Below are positions 51,415 through 60,491 of a DNA stretch of 64,000 bases, in pieces. The notes under the pieces are model-generated. The model worked only from the letters and a program-made list of their open reading frames with translations, was not told where the DNA came from and ran no database searches. Made by a program: the position numbers and the translations under genes. Within the stretch, counting starts at the first letter, position 1. Each line of letters begins with the position of its first letter. Source of the stretch: an uncultured Lachnospiraceae bacterium (GTDB lineage: Bacteria; Bacillota; Clostridia; Lachnospirales; Lachnospiraceae); assembly GCA_910577015.1 (NCBI GenBank), contig CAJTKU010000004.1:124001-188000 (forward strand). Reading direction: 5' to 3'.

Positions 51415-52371
51415 ATGAAAATTATTTATATGGGAACGCCGGATTTTGCAGTGGGGGCGTTGGAGGCACTCATTGCGGCAGGGCATGAAATAACGGCTGT
51501 GGTGACCCAGCCTGACAAGCCAAAAGGCAGGAGCGGGAAGCTTTCGTTTTCCCCGGTTAAGGAATGCGCGCTTGCCCATCATATTCCTGTTTTGCAGCCG
51601 GAAAGGATAAGAAGGCCCGAAGCGGTGGCGGAGTTAAAAAAATATGAAGCGGACGTGTTCGTGGTGGCGGCTTTCGGACAGATTCTTTCAAAGGAAATTC
51701 TGGAGATGCCAAGGCTCGGCTGCATCAACATCCATGCTTCCCTGCTTCCCAAATACCGGGGCTCCTCCCCGATTCAATGGGCGGTCATCAACGGAGAAGA
51801 AAAAAGCGGTGTGACCATTATGCAGATGGATGAAGGGGTGGACACCGGGGACATCCTTTACCGGAAGGAAATGTTTCTGGACAGGGAGGAAACAGGCGAA
51901 ACGCTTTTTGAAAAGCTGTCCGTCCTGGGAGCGCAGGCTATTGTGGAAGCGCTTACGCAGCTGGAAGAAGGAAAACTTGTGCCGGTGAAACAAAAAGAGG
52001 AAGAAGCCACCCATACTGCCATGCTTAATAAAGCCATGGGAAGAATTGACTGGAATAAAAGCGCGCTTGTGCTGGAAAGGCTGATAAGGGGACTGAACGC
52101 CTGGCCAAGTGCGTATACTGATATAAACGGAAAGCAGTTAAAGATTTGGGAAGCTTGTATGGGAGATTCGGAGACGTTTTCCATGCAGATGCCGGATATG
52201 GCGGACAAAAAGCCCGGAACCGTTGTCAGGATGGAAAAGGACAGGTTTGCCGTTAAGTGCGGCGAAGGCTTTTTATGGATAACCAGCGTACAGCTGGAAG
52301 GCAGGAAAAGAATGTGTACGCATGACTTTCTGCTGGGAAATACATTGAGCGAAGGAATGGTTTTTGGATAA
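51415..52371 (+). CDS. fmt: Methionyl-tRNA formyltransferase
   Basis: A 318-residue enzyme that formylates initiator Met-tRNA using 10-formyl-THF. Hallmarks: MKIIYMGTPDFAVGALEAL, the catalytic NIHASLLPKYRGSSPIQWAVINGE and TIMQMDEGVDTGDIL. The C-terminal tRNA-binding OB domain starts near residue 207. Length is standard. AAGGAG precedes ATG 51415. Confidence 0.97.
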   Translation: MKIIYMGTPDFAVGALEALIAAGHEITAVVTQPDKPKGRSGKLSFSPVKECALAHHIPVLQPERIRRPEAVAELKKYEADVFVVAAFGQILSKEILEMPRLGCINIHASLLPKYRGSSPIQWAVINGEEKSGVTIMQMDEGVDTGDILYRKEMFLDREETGETLFEKLSVLGAQAIVEALTQLEEGKLVPVKQKEEEATHTAMLNKAMGRIDWNKSALVLERLIRGLNAWPSAYTDINGKQLKIWEACMGDSETFSMQMPDMADKKPGTVVRMEKDRFAVKCGEGFLWITSVQLEGRKRMCTHDFLLGNTLSEGMVFG

Positions 52372-52388
52372 GAGAAAGGATGGAGATT

Positions 52389-53090
52389 ATGCCGTATTAC
52401 TATTTTTTTGACCCGACCTATATGCTGGTTCTGATTGGCGCTGTTCTCTGTATATGCGCCAGCGTCTGGGTAAACAGTTCCATGAAAAAATATCATGGAG
52501 AGAGGAACCACAGGGGTATTACGGGAGCGGAAGCAGCGCAGCAGATACTCAGGGACGCGGGAATCTATGACGTCAGGGTAGAGTGCCTGCAAAGAGGGGG
52601 AGGCGACCATTACGACCCCAAGGCAAAGGCAGTAAGGCTTTCCTATGAAAATTTCAATTATGCCACGGTGACGGCTGTGGCAGTGGCCGCCCATGAATGC
52701 GGACATGCAAAGCAGCATCAGGAAGGATACGGCCCGCTGCAGTTTCGTACGGCGTTGGTGCCGGTTGTGAATATCGGAAGCATGTTGTGGCTGCCCATTA
52801 TCCTGCTGGGTGTTTTCCTGAGCTGGAACACCACTCTTTTACAGATAGGCATCTGGGTGTTTGCCTTGGCCGTGCTGTTTCAGTTAGTTACCCTGCCTGT
52901 GGAATTTAATGCTTCCGGCAGGGCCATGCAGTCGATACAGTCCAGCGGACTTTTGGATGAGAGAGAAGCCATCGGGGTAAAAAAGGTGCTGACGGCGGCG
53001 GCCATGACCTATGTGGCGGCGACGGCGTCCTCTATTTTGCAGCTGCTCCGTATTGTGATGCTGTTTGGCGGCAGCAGAAGGCGGGATTGA
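52389..53090 (+). CDS. YugP-like membrane zinc metallopeptidase
   Basis: A 233-residue membrane protein of the Zn_peptidase_2/YugP family. Membrane helices at about 11-29, 119-140, 143-165 and 205-228. The active site is HECGH (102-106) following VTAVAVAAHECGHAKQH, with a likely third ligand in FNASGRAMQSI. Substrate unknown. Start ATG 52389 (AAGGA eight bases upstream) gives MPYYYFF, the usual family start; an ATG three codons earlier has its SD touching it. It sits in the conserved def-fmt-...-rsmB order. Confidence 0.88.
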   Translation: MPYYYFFDPTYMLVLIGAVLCICASVWVNSSMKKYHGERNHRGITGAEAAQQILRDAGIYDVRVECLQRGGGDHYDPKAKAVRLSYENFNYATVTAVAVAAHECGHAKQHQEGYGPLQFRTALVPVVNIGSMLWLPIILLGVFLSWNTTLLQIGIWVFALAVLFQLVTLPVEFNASGRAMQSIQSSGLLDEREAIGVKKVLTAAAMTYVAATASSILQLLRIVMLFGGSRRRD

Positions 53091-53091
53091 A

Positions 53092-54456
53092 ATGGCGGCG
53101 GAAAACACGAGGGAAATTGTGCTGGATATGCTGCTGGCAGTAGAAAGAAAAGAAGCGTTTTCCCATCATATTGCAAGGGACGTGCTTACAAAATACGACT
53201 ATCTTTCCGGACAGGAAAAGGCCTTTATCAAAAGGCTGTTTGAAGGAACGCTGGAGAGAAGGATAGAAATGGATTATTTCTTAAATCAGGTATCCAGCCT
53301 GCCGGCGGCAAAGATGAAGCCCCTTATCAGAAACCTATTGCGTATGGGCAGTTATCAGATTTTATATATGGACAGCGTGCCGGATGCGGCGGCAGTCAGC
53401 GAGGCCGTGAAGCTTGCCGGAAAACGCAAATTTCATAATCTGAAAGGCTTTGTCAACGGGGTATTGAGAAAGCTGGCTGCTAACAAAGAACAGTTAAAAC
53501 TGCCGTCGGAGGAAAATGAGCCGGAAATGTATCTTTCGGTTGCTTTTTCCATGCCTTTATGGCTGGTAAGACATTTTCTTTCCTTATATTCTTACGAAAA
53601 AACAAAACAAATTGCATCCGGTCTGCTGGAAGCCCGGCCGGTTACCATCCGTTTCAGGCAAAGCCTTGCAGAGGGGCAGAAAAAAGCCTTAATTGCAGGT
53701 TTCAGGGAAAGAGGAATCACGGTGAGCAGGCATCCTTTTGTGAAGGAGGCATATTGTCTGACAAACTGTGATAATCCGGCAGCGCTTCCCGGTTACGGGG
53801 AGGGCAGTTTTGTCATGCAGGATGCCAGTTCCATGCTGGCGGTTATGGCAGCAGGCATAAAGCCGGGGGATTTTGTTCTGGATATGTGCGCGGCGCCCGG
53901 CGGAAAGACCCTTTTGGCAGCAGAATATGCGGGAGAAAAGGGAAGGGTATGGGCGAGGGACATATCGGAGCAGAAAGTATCCCTTATTGAAGAAAATGTG
54001 AAACGCATGGGGCTTTCCAATGTGGAGATAAAGGTATGGGATGCCACTAAGCCCGACCCTGCGATGCAGGATGGCGCGGATGTTGTGATAGCGGATGTAC
54101 CCTGTTCCGGACTGGGCGTGATAGGAAGGAAGAATGATATCAAGTACAGGCAGACCCCGGAAGCCGTAAAGGAAATTGCCGCATTGCAAAAAGAGATTGT
54201 CCGTCAGGCCTGTGCCAGTGTAAAGCCGGGCGGGGTATTGTTATACAGCACCTGTACGATAAATCCTGTTGAAAATGAAGATATGGCAGACTGGATTTGC
54301 AGGGAATTTGGATATACTTTGGATTCGCTTACTGCATTTCTTCCAAACATGCCGGAAACAAAAACAGCAGAAGAGGGATATTTACAGTTACTGCCCGGCG
54401 TCCATGATACGGATGGTTTCTTTTTTGCAAGACTGGTGAAGGTGAAGGTTGAATAA
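53092..54456 (+). CDS. rsmB: 16S rRNA m5C967 methyltransferase
   Basis: A 454-residue RsmB: N-terminal NusB-like helical domain (about 1-140), then an SAM-dependent methyltransferase with LDMCAAPGGKTLLAAEYAG, the catalytic VPCSGLGVIGRK and YSTCTINPVENEDM (both cysteines of m5C enzymes). ATG 53092 directly follows the previous stop, so translation is coupled. A longer reading from 53065 is rejected since it lies in the preceding gene. Confidence 0.95.
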   Translation: MAAENTREIVLDMLLAVERKEAFSHHIARDVLTKYDYLSGQEKAFIKRLFEGTLERRIEMDYFLNQVSSLPAAKMKPLIRNLLRMGSYQILYMDSVPDAAAVSEAVKLAGKRKFHNLKGFVNGVLRKLAANKEQLKLPSEENEPEMYLSVAFSMPLWLVRHFLSLYSYEKTKQIASGLLEARPVTIRFRQSLAEGQKKALIAGFRERGITVSRHPFVKEAYCLTNCDNPAALPGYGEGSFVMQDASSMLAVMAAGIKPGDFVLDMCAAPGGKTLLAAEYAGEKGRVWARDISEQKVSLIEENVKRMGLSNVEIKVWDATKPDPAMQDGADVVIADVPCSGLGVIGRKNDIKYRQTPEAVKEIAALQKEIVRQACASVKPGGVLLYSTCTINPVENEDMADWICREFGYTLDSLTAFLPNMPETKTAEEGYLQLLPGVHDTDGFFFARLVKVKVE

Positions 54457-54457
54457 A

Positions 54458-55492
54458 TTGGACATAAAATCAATGTCATTTGAAGAATTGCAGGAGCAAG
54501 TCGTTTCCATGGGGGAAAAACCCTTCCGTGCAGTCCAGTGTTATGAATGGATGCATGTAAAACTGGCACGCAGTTTTGCGGAAATGACCAGCCTGTCTAA
54601 AGATTTTCGGGAAAAATGCGGAAACCGATATCAGTATACGGCTTTAAACCCTGTAGAAATCCAGAAATCTGCATTGGACGGCACAAAAAAATTTTTGTTT
54701 GCGCTTGCCGACGGAAATATGATAGAGAGTGTGTGGATGAAATACAGGCACGGAAATTCCGTATGCATTTCTTCCCAGGCAGGATGCCGTATGGGATGCC
54801 GGTTCTGTGCTTCTACCCTGGACGGGCTGGAAAGGAATCTGCTTCCCTCTGAAATGCTTGACCAGATATATGCCGTTACGCTGCTTACGGGAGAGAGGGT
54901 TTCCAACGTGGTGGTTATGGGGTGCGGGGAGCCCCTTGACAATTATGATAACCTGCTGCGTTTTATCAGGATGCTTACAGACGAAAAGGGACTGCACATC
55001 AGCCAGAGAAATATAACGGTATCCACCTGCGGGCTGGTTCCTGAAATGTACAGGCTTGCAGATGAAAAACTGCAGATTACACTGGCATTGTCCCTTCATG
55101 CGCCAAATGATGAAAAAAGAAAAGAACTGATGCCGATAGCCAACCGTTACAGCATCAAGGAGTTGATGGAGGCCTGCGGATATTATTTTAAGAAAACGGG
55201 CAGAAGAATTACTTTTGAATACAGTCTTGTGGGAGGAGTCAACGATTCGGTGCAGGATGCAGAAGAATTAACCGCACTGGCCGCTCCCCTCGGCTGCCAT
55301 GTCAACCTGATTCCGGTAAATCCGGTAAAGGAGCGGAGTTTCGTGCAAAGCGAGGCCGCAAAAACGGCTGCTTTTAAAAATAAACTTGAAAAAAACAAAA
55401 TTAATGTTACTATAAGAAGAGAAATGGGACGGGATATCGATGGGGCCTGCGGGCAGCTCAGACGCAGGCATGTAAATGAAACGAGGAGATAG
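54458..55492 (+). CDS. rlmN: 23S rRNA m2A2503/tRNA m2A37 methyltransferase
   Basis: A 344-residue radical SAM methyltransferase that modifies 23S rRNA A2503 and some tRNAs. Cluster motif CRMGCRFC (Cys110, Cys114, Cys117); GCGEPLDNYDNLLRF is the glycine region; the C-terminal REMGRDIDGACGQL contains the mechanistic Cys. Start TTG 54458 gives the canonical N-terminus DIKSMSFEELQ with GAAGG nine bases upstream; a TTG at 54449 touches this site and is less likely. It begins one base after rsmB. Confidence 0.95.
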   Translation: MDIKSMSFEELQEQVVSMGEKPFRAVQCYEWMHVKLARSFAEMTSLSKDFREKCGNRYQYTALNPVEIQKSALDGTKKFLFALADGNMIESVWMKYRHGNSVCISSQAGCRMGCRFCASTLDGLERNLLPSEMLDQIYAVTLLTGERVSNVVVMGCGEPLDNYDNLLRFIRMLTDEKGLHISQRNITVSTCGLVPEMYRLADEKLQITLALSLHAPNDEKRKELMPIANRYSIKELMEACGYYFKKTGRRITFEYSLVGGVNDSVQDAEELTALAAPLGCHVNLIPVNPVKERSFVQSEAAKTAAFKNKLEKNKINVTIRREMGRDIDGACGQLRRRHVNETRR

Positions 55493-55495
55493 ACG

Positions 55496-56227
55496 GTGTT
55501 AAAGACGTTTTCCATAACTGATATAGGAAAGAAAAGAAAACTGAACCAGGATTATGTATATACATCAGAGAGGCCTGTGGGGAATCTGCCGAATGTTTTT
55601 ATTGTTGCAGACGGCATGGGAGGACATAATGCGGGAGATTATGCATCAAAGTATACGGTGGAAACCATTGTACACGAAATAGAGAGTTCTCCCGAGGAGA
55701 ATCCGGAGAAGGTGCTGGGCAGGGCCATTGAAACGGCGAATGAAAATATCCTGAAACTGTCCCGTGAAAACCCGAACCTGGAAGGCATGGGAACCACCGT
55801 TGTGGCGGCAACCTGTGTGGGAAGCCGTCTATGGGTAGCCAATGTGGGCGATTCCCGGCTGTATGTGGTGGGAGAGAAAATCAGGCAGATTACCAGAGAC
55901 CATTCCCTCGTAGAGGAAATGATTCGGATGGGCGGCATAGACAGGGCGGCGGCAAGGAACCATCCTGACAAGAACATCATTACAAGGGCAATAGGCGCCA
56001 CTGATAAAGTAAATATCGATTTTTTCATGGTGGAACTTGTGCCGGGTGAGATTGTGTTAATGTGTTCTGACGGTTTGACCAACATGCTTGAAGATGAAGA
56101 AATCCGCATGATACTGAACGGTCAGCGGGATGTAGTTGAGAAAGCGGAAGAGCTGGTTAAAGCCGCAAATAATAACGGCGGTAAGGATAATATAGCAGTA
56201 GTGCTGATTGAGCCGTTTGCAGAATAG
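55496..56227 (+). CDS. stp: PP2C-type Ser/Thr protein phosphatase (Stp/PrpC)
   Basis: A 243-residue PP2C phosphatase that reverses phosphorylation by the adjacent PASTA kinase. Metal-binding motifs: RKLNQDYVY, VADGMGGHNAGDYAS, GTTVVAA, NVGDSRLYVV, CSDGLTNML and GGKDNIAVVLI. Start GTG 55496 after GAGGAGAT. The three-base gap from rlmN and 14-base gap to prkC indicate one operon. Confidence 0.95.
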   Translation: MLKTFSITDIGKKRKLNQDYVYTSERPVGNLPNVFIVADGMGGHNAGDYASKYTVETIVHEIESSPEENPEKVLGRAIETANENILKLSRENPNLEGMGTTVVAATCVGSRLWVANVGDSRLYVVGEKIRQITRDHSLVEEMIRMGGIDRAAARNHPDKNIITRAIGATDKVNIDFFMVELVPGEIVLMCSDGLTNMLEDEEIRMILNGQRDVVEKAEELVKAANNNGGKDNIAVVLIEPFAE

Positions 56228-56241
56228 TTGAGGAGTAAAGC

Positions 56242-58347
56242 ATGATTAAAATTGGAATGATGATTGGAGACCGCTACGAAATACTGGAAAAGATAGGTAC
56301 GGGCGGCATGTCTGATGTATATAAGGCGAAATGCCATAAATTAAACAGGTTTGTGGCAGTGAAGGTTTTAAAACAGGAGTTTTCGGAAAATGCCAATTTT
56401 GTTTCCAAATTTCGCGTGGAAGCGCAGGCAGCCGCAGGCCTTATGCATCCCAATATTGTCAATGTATACGATGTGGGCGAAGAAAACGGCATCTATTACA
56501 TCGTCATGGAACTGGTAGAGGGTATCACCCTGAAAAAGTATATTGAGCGGAAGGCAAGGCTGTCATACAAGGAAGCTGTCAGCATTGCCATTCAGGTGTC
56601 CATGGGGATTGAAGCGGCGCACAACAATCATATTATCCACAGGGATATTAAGCCGCAGAACATTATCATTTCCAAGGAAGGCAAGGTAAAGGTAACGGAT
56701 TTCGGCATTGCCAAGGCAGCTACCAGCAATACGATAACCTCCAATGTCATGGGTTCCGTGCATTACACCTCCCCCGAACAGGCCAGGGGCGGTTACAGTG
56801 ATGAAAAAAGCGATATTTATTCCCTGGGCATTACCATGTTTGAAATGCTGACAGGCCGCGTTCCCTTTAACGGGGAAACCACCGTGGCGATTGCCATAAA
56901 GCATATTCAGGAAGAAATGCCTTCCCCGCAGGAGTTTGTACCGGAAATTCCTGCCGGAGTAGAGCAGATTGTACTCAAATGCTGCCAGAAAAGCCCCGAC
57001 AGAAGATATCAGTCCATGGCGGAACTGATTGACGACTTGAAGCAGTCGCTTATCAATCCCGATGAAACCTTTGTGGTATTTCATGACCCTGATACGGAAG
57101 CAGCCACCCGCTTTATTTCGGAAACGGACATGGCGCAGATTAAAAAACAGTCGGAACACAGGGATTACATGGATGAAACCATGCGCCTGAAGAGCGATAC
57201 GGAGCAGCTGGTGCAGGAGGAGTACGCAGAAGAGGATTATGAAGAAGAGTACGACCCCAAGATGGAAAAAATCACCACGATTCTGACAGTGGCAGCCGGG
57301 CTTTTGATTTGTGGCGTCATTATCTTTTTTGTGGGAAAGATAACCGGGGTGTTTGGATTTGGAGGAAATAACAACGAAACAGGGACAACGCAGGAGAGTA
57401 TGGATGATACGGAGAACGGTTCGGTGGAAATGATAGCCGTTGCCGGTCTGTCCGTGGCGGATGTCCAGAAAACCCTTACGGGAATGGGCATATTTACGGA
57501 GTTAAATTATGTGGAGTCCGAAGCCTATGAACAGAATATCGTGATAAGCGCTGACGTGACGAAGGGAACCCTGATAGAAAGAGGCACTACCGTGACCCTG
57601 ACTGTCAGTGCAGGTACGGAAGGAAAGGAAGTGCCGAACATTACGGGACGTTCCTATGAGGATGCGGCTAATTTGCTTGCCAGCAAAGGCTTTTCCGTCA
57701 ATAAGACAGAAAGCTATTCTGCCAGTGTGGAAAAAGGAAACGTTATTTCCCAAAGTCCGGTGGGCGGGCAGAAAGCGCCGGCGGGTTCCGTGATTACGGT
57801 CAATGTCAGCCTCGGAGAGGAAGATAACAAGGTAAGGGTGCCGAACCTGATGGGCTGTGCAGAGGATGAAGCCATAGCCAAGCTGATTGAAGCGGGACTG
57901 GCAGTGGGAGCCACCTCATCGGTATATTCCAACGAATACCCGGAAGGCCAGGTTTGTTACCAAAGCTATTCTTACGGCTCTTATGTGGAGCCCGGCACGC
58001 CGGTGGAAATCAAAATCAGCCTTGGCGCGCAGGCAGTTACCTACAAATATAATGCCAGCATAGAAGGACCTACCCTTGCGGAAGCGCCGGATTATGTGAC
58101 GGGTACGTCGGTAAGCGTGACGATTGTGGCGGATGACGGCAAGGTGCTGATGGATACCAGTACGACCACCTTCCCTCTGGCTGCCAACTATTACGGCATA
58201 ACTTCCTCAAAGGGAACCATCACATTTACCTATACGGTAACGACGGAAAGTTCCACCACCACCAATGAAGCAGGGGAAACCGTTACGGTTCCGGGAACTA
58301 CGGAGACAAGGACTTTTACCCGTACGGTGGAATTTGTACAGGAATAA
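56242..58347 (+). CDS. prkC: PASTA-domain Ser/Thr protein kinase (PrkC/Stk1)
   Basis: A 701-residue membrane kinase that senses muropeptides/lipid II and controls wall synthesis and growth. Kinase domain (about 10-272): KIGTGGMSDVYKAK, AVKVL, HRDIKPQNII (normal HRD), VTDFGIAKA. One membrane helix at about 345-368 (acidic linker before it). Three PASTA repeats (about 393-456, 457-528, 529-600), then a Thr-rich C-terminal domain of about 95 residues that most homologues lack. GAGGAG precedes ATG 56242. The kinase at 15246, in contrast, has no PASTA and no HRD. Confidence 0.96.
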   Translation: MIKIGMMIGDRYEILEKIGTGGMSDVYKAKCHKLNRFVAVKVLKQEFSENANFVSKFRVEAQAAAGLMHPNIVNVYDVGEENGIYYIVMELVEGITLKKYIERKARLSYKEAVSIAIQVSMGIEAAHNNHIIHRDIKPQNIIISKEGKVKVTDFGIAKAATSNTITSNVMGSVHYTSPEQARGGYSDEKSDIYSLGITMFEMLTGRVPFNGETTVAIAIKHIQEEMPSPQEFVPEIPAGVEQIVLKCCQKSPDRRYQSMAELIDDLKQSLINPDETFVVFHDPDTEAATRFISETDMAQIKKQSEHRDYMDETMRLKSDTEQLVQEEYAEEDYEEEYDPKMEKITTILTVAAGLLICGVIIFFVGKITGVFGFGGNNNETGTTQESMDDTENGSVEMIAVAGLSVADVQKTLTGMGIFTELNYVESEAYEQNIVISADVTKGTLIERGTTVTLTVSAGTEGKEVPNITGRSYEDAANLLASKGFSVNKTESYSASVEKGNVISQSPVGGQKAPAGSVITVNVSLGEEDNKVRVPNLMGCAEDEAIAKLIEAGLAVGATSSVYSNEYPEGQVCYQSYSYGSYVEPGTPVEIKISLGAQAVTYKYNASIEGPTLAEAPDYVTGTSVSVTIVADDGKVLMDTSTTTFPLAANYYGITSSKGTITFTYTVTTESSTTTNEAGETVTVPGTTETRTFTRTVEFVQE

Positions 58348-58371
58348 GGGGCATAAAGACATGGGTGCGGT

Positions 58372-59250
58372 ATGCAGGGAAAGATAGTCAAAGGAATTGC
58401 GGGATTTTATTATGTGCATTTGGACGGGCGGGGCATTTTTGAATGTAAGGCAAAAGGCATATTCCGCAAAGATAAAGCAAAACCTTTAGTGGGCGACAAT
58501 GTGGAAATGGAGATTTTGGACGAAGCAGGGCGGACAGGCAGTATAACGGCCCTGCTTCCCCGTAAAAATGAACTGATAAGGCCTGCCGTTGCCAATGTGG
58601 ACCAGGCCCTTGTGATTTTTTCCATGACGAAGCCTTCACCCAGCCTGAATCTTCTGGACAGGTTTCTGATAATGATGCACAGACAGAACCTGCCGTGCAT
58701 CATCTGCTTTAACAAACAGGATATTGCAGAGGATGGAGAAAAAAACAATCTGGAAGAAACCTATGAAAGGTGCGGCTGCAAAATACTGTTTGTGAGCGCC
58801 CTGAAAGAAGAAGGGCTGGACGAACTGAAAAGCCTGCTTCGGTTTAAGACCACCACGGTGGCAGGGCCCAGCGGCGTGGGCAAATCCTCTCTGGTAAACT
58901 GCCTGACGGGCGGGGCCGTAATGGAAACGGGAAGCATCAGCGAAAAGATTGAGAGAGGAAAGCATACCACAAGGCATTCCGAATTGATTGCCATTGCGGA
59001 AAACACCTATATTATGGATACGCCCGGCTTCAGCTCACTGACGCTGTTTTCCATGGAGAAGGAAGAACTGGCGTCCTATTATCCGGACTTTGCCCCGTAT
59101 GAAGAAAACTGCCGTTTCAGGGGTTGCTCCCATGTGAGCGAGCCGGAATGCGGCGTCAAGGATGCCTTGGCGCAGGGGCTTATAAACGAGAGCCGTTATC
59201 ATAATTATGCGTTGCTTTACGAAGAACTGAAGGCTAACAGGAAGTGGTAA
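58372..59250 (+). CDS. rsgA: Ribosome small subunit-dependent GTPase A
   Basis: A 292-residue circularly permuted GTPase assisting 30S maturation. N-terminal OB fold (about 1-65), permuted G-domain: FNKQD (G4) precedes GPSGVGKSSLVNCL (G1), G3 is DTPGF; C-terminal zinc motif CRFRGCSHVSEPECGV. Length matches. ATG 58372 is used. Follows prkC, the conserved Firmicute order, after which rpe is common elsewhere; here an accessory island follows. Confidence 0.95.
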   Translation: MQGKIVKGIAGFYYVHLDGRGIFECKAKGIFRKDKAKPLVGDNVEMEILDEAGRTGSITALLPRKNELIRPAVANVDQALVIFSMTKPSPSLNLLDRFLIMMHRQNLPCIICFNKQDIAEDGEKNNLEETYERCGCKILFVSALKEEGLDELKSLLRFKTTTVAGPSGVGKSSLVNCLTGGAVMETGSISEKIERGKHTTRHSELIAIAENTYIMDTPGFSSLTLFSMEKEELASYYPDFAPYEENCRFRGCSHVSEPECGVKDALAQGLINESRYHNYALLYEELKANRKW

Positions 59251-59297
59251 ACAGATTCATGCTTGAAAAGAGGTTCGTGTGATGGGAGGAGCGTATT

Positions 59298-59945
59298 TTG
59301 GGGAAAATTATTTTGTATCATGGCAGCCCTGACGAAACGGTAACGCCAAGATTTGGATTGGGCGATGAAAAACACGATTACGGCAAAGGTTTTTACCTGA
59401 CGGAAAGTCCGGAGCTTGCAAAGGAGTGGGCTGTTTACCGTCCAAACGCTTCAAACGGTTGGGTACATAAGTTTGAATTGGAAACGGATGGGCTGAATAT
59501 ACTGGATTTTCAAGAGCATAGTGTCCTGACATGGCTTGCTGAACTGATGAAGCATCGTGACGCAGCCGATTCCAAACGGTATCGTATGCTTTCAAAACAG
59601 TTCATTGATAAATACGGATTATCTGCCGACGGTTACGATATCATTAAAGGCTGGAGAGCCAATGCCTCATACTTTTATATCGCTAAGTCCTTTGTCCGTG
59701 ATGAGGTGGATATAGATATTTTGGAAGAGTTGTTGGCTCTTGGCGGACTGGGGATTCAGTATTGTATCAAAACGGAGAGAGCGTACGGAAAATTATTGGA
59801 GCATTTGGAGGCCTTGCAGCCGGTTTGTTTTACACAGTATAATGAAAAGTACAACAGGCGGGATATAGAAGCTCGGGAGAATATGCGAAAGTTGATTGAC
59901 TCCGACCGAAACAGTGTGACTAAGGTGTTCAGTACATTATTTTGA
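59298..59945 (+). CDS. DUF3990-family protein, ADP-ribosyltransferase-like
   Basis: A 215-residue protein of the DUF3990 type. The pattern LYHGS (His8), HDYGKGFYLT (Tyr33), then DGYDIIKGWRANASYFYI (111-128) and IQYCIKTERAY (153-163) is what I recall for DUF3990, which resembles the HY[E/D] ADP-ribosyltransferase (ART) fold of small toxins. I cannot prove activity. It has no signal or membrane segment. Start TTG 59298 with GGGAGGA seven bases upstream. It heads a three-gene island whose last member is a NADAR protein, an enzyme class that removes ADP-ribose; a toxin-antitoxin or defence function is therefore plausible (inference). Confidence 0.75.
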   Translation: MGKIILYHGSPDETVTPRFGLGDEKHDYGKGFYLTESPELAKEWAVYRPNASNGWVHKFELETDGLNILDFQEHSVLTWLAELMKHRDAADSKRYRMLSKQFIDKYGLSADGYDIIKGWRANASYFYIAKSFVRDEVDIDILEELLALGGLGIQYCIKTERAYGKLLEHLEALQPVCFTQYNEKYNRRDIEARENMRKLIDSDRNSVTKVFSTLF

Positions 59946-59961
59946 AAACGAGGTGAATTGT

Positions 59962-60423
59962 GTGGAAGCATACTCGAAAGCATATCTGGATGAGATAGTT
60001 GAAAATCAGGGAAAATTGTTCGACTATGTGGCTATAACCTATCCTGATAAGGACACGGAAGATTTCATCCGTTCTTATATGAAAAGCAACACAAGAAAAT
60101 ATGTGGACGAAGCGCAGGCATATGTCTGTACAATGGACGCAAAGGCTTTGTGGGACTATTTTCTGCAAACGGACCGGTATGAAATGAAAAAGGGAAATGC
60201 GCTGGGGGGCTTTCTTCCGGACTGGATAGGGGAATTTTATGCTTATTACCAATGGAAGTATAATATTCCAAGCCGTGAGGTCATTGAAAAAGTGCCGTTG
60301 GAGTATTTGAAAAATGCATATGCCGGACTGCATGACTTGGAATTGGAACTTGCTGTAAAGAAAGTAGCGTGGAAAGAAGTTCTGTCCGCTCACAGCAGAG
60401 GCTGTTTCGCAGAGAACTTCTAA
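59962..60423 (+). CDS. Unknown helical protein of the DUF3990/NADAR island
   Basis: A 153-residue cytosolic protein without a recognised domain. It is mostly helical: YSKAYLDEIVENQGKLFDYVAITYPD, then AQAYVCTMDAKALWDYFLQTD, and a C-terminal DWIGEFYAYYQWKYNIPSREVIEKV with KNAYAGLHDLELELAVKKV. The DWIGEFYAYYQW...SR block looks like a conserved motif, perhaps for binding the neighbour. Start GTG 59962 (AGG eight bases before) is favoured over GTG 59953. It begins 17 bases after the DUF3990 gene. Possible roles are immunity/antitoxin partner or accessory subunit; not shown by sequence. Confidence 0.65.
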   Translation: MEAYSKAYLDEIVENQGKLFDYVAITYPDKDTEDFIRSYMKSNTRKYVDEAQAYVCTMDAKALWDYFLQTDRYEMKKGNALGGFLPDWIGEFYAYYQWKYNIPSREVIEKVPLEYLKNAYAGLHDLELELAVKKVAWKEVLSAHSRGCFAENF

Positions 60424-60478
60424 GTTCCACGCTTGGAACTTTAGTTCCGTGAGATTATGGGATTCCGCGAAGCGGAAT
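60423..60478 (+). promoter_or_regulatory. Two hairpins directly before the NADAR ribosome site
   Basis: AGTTCC/GGAACT (60423-60428 with 60435-60440) and ATTCCGC-gaa-GCGGAAT (60462-60478) stand between the second and third genes. The latter ends four bases before GGAGG (60482-60486). No U-tract follows, so they are likely to act on mRNA processing or translation of the NADAR gene. Confidence 0.5.
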
Positions 60479-60491
60479 TGTGGAGGTTAGT

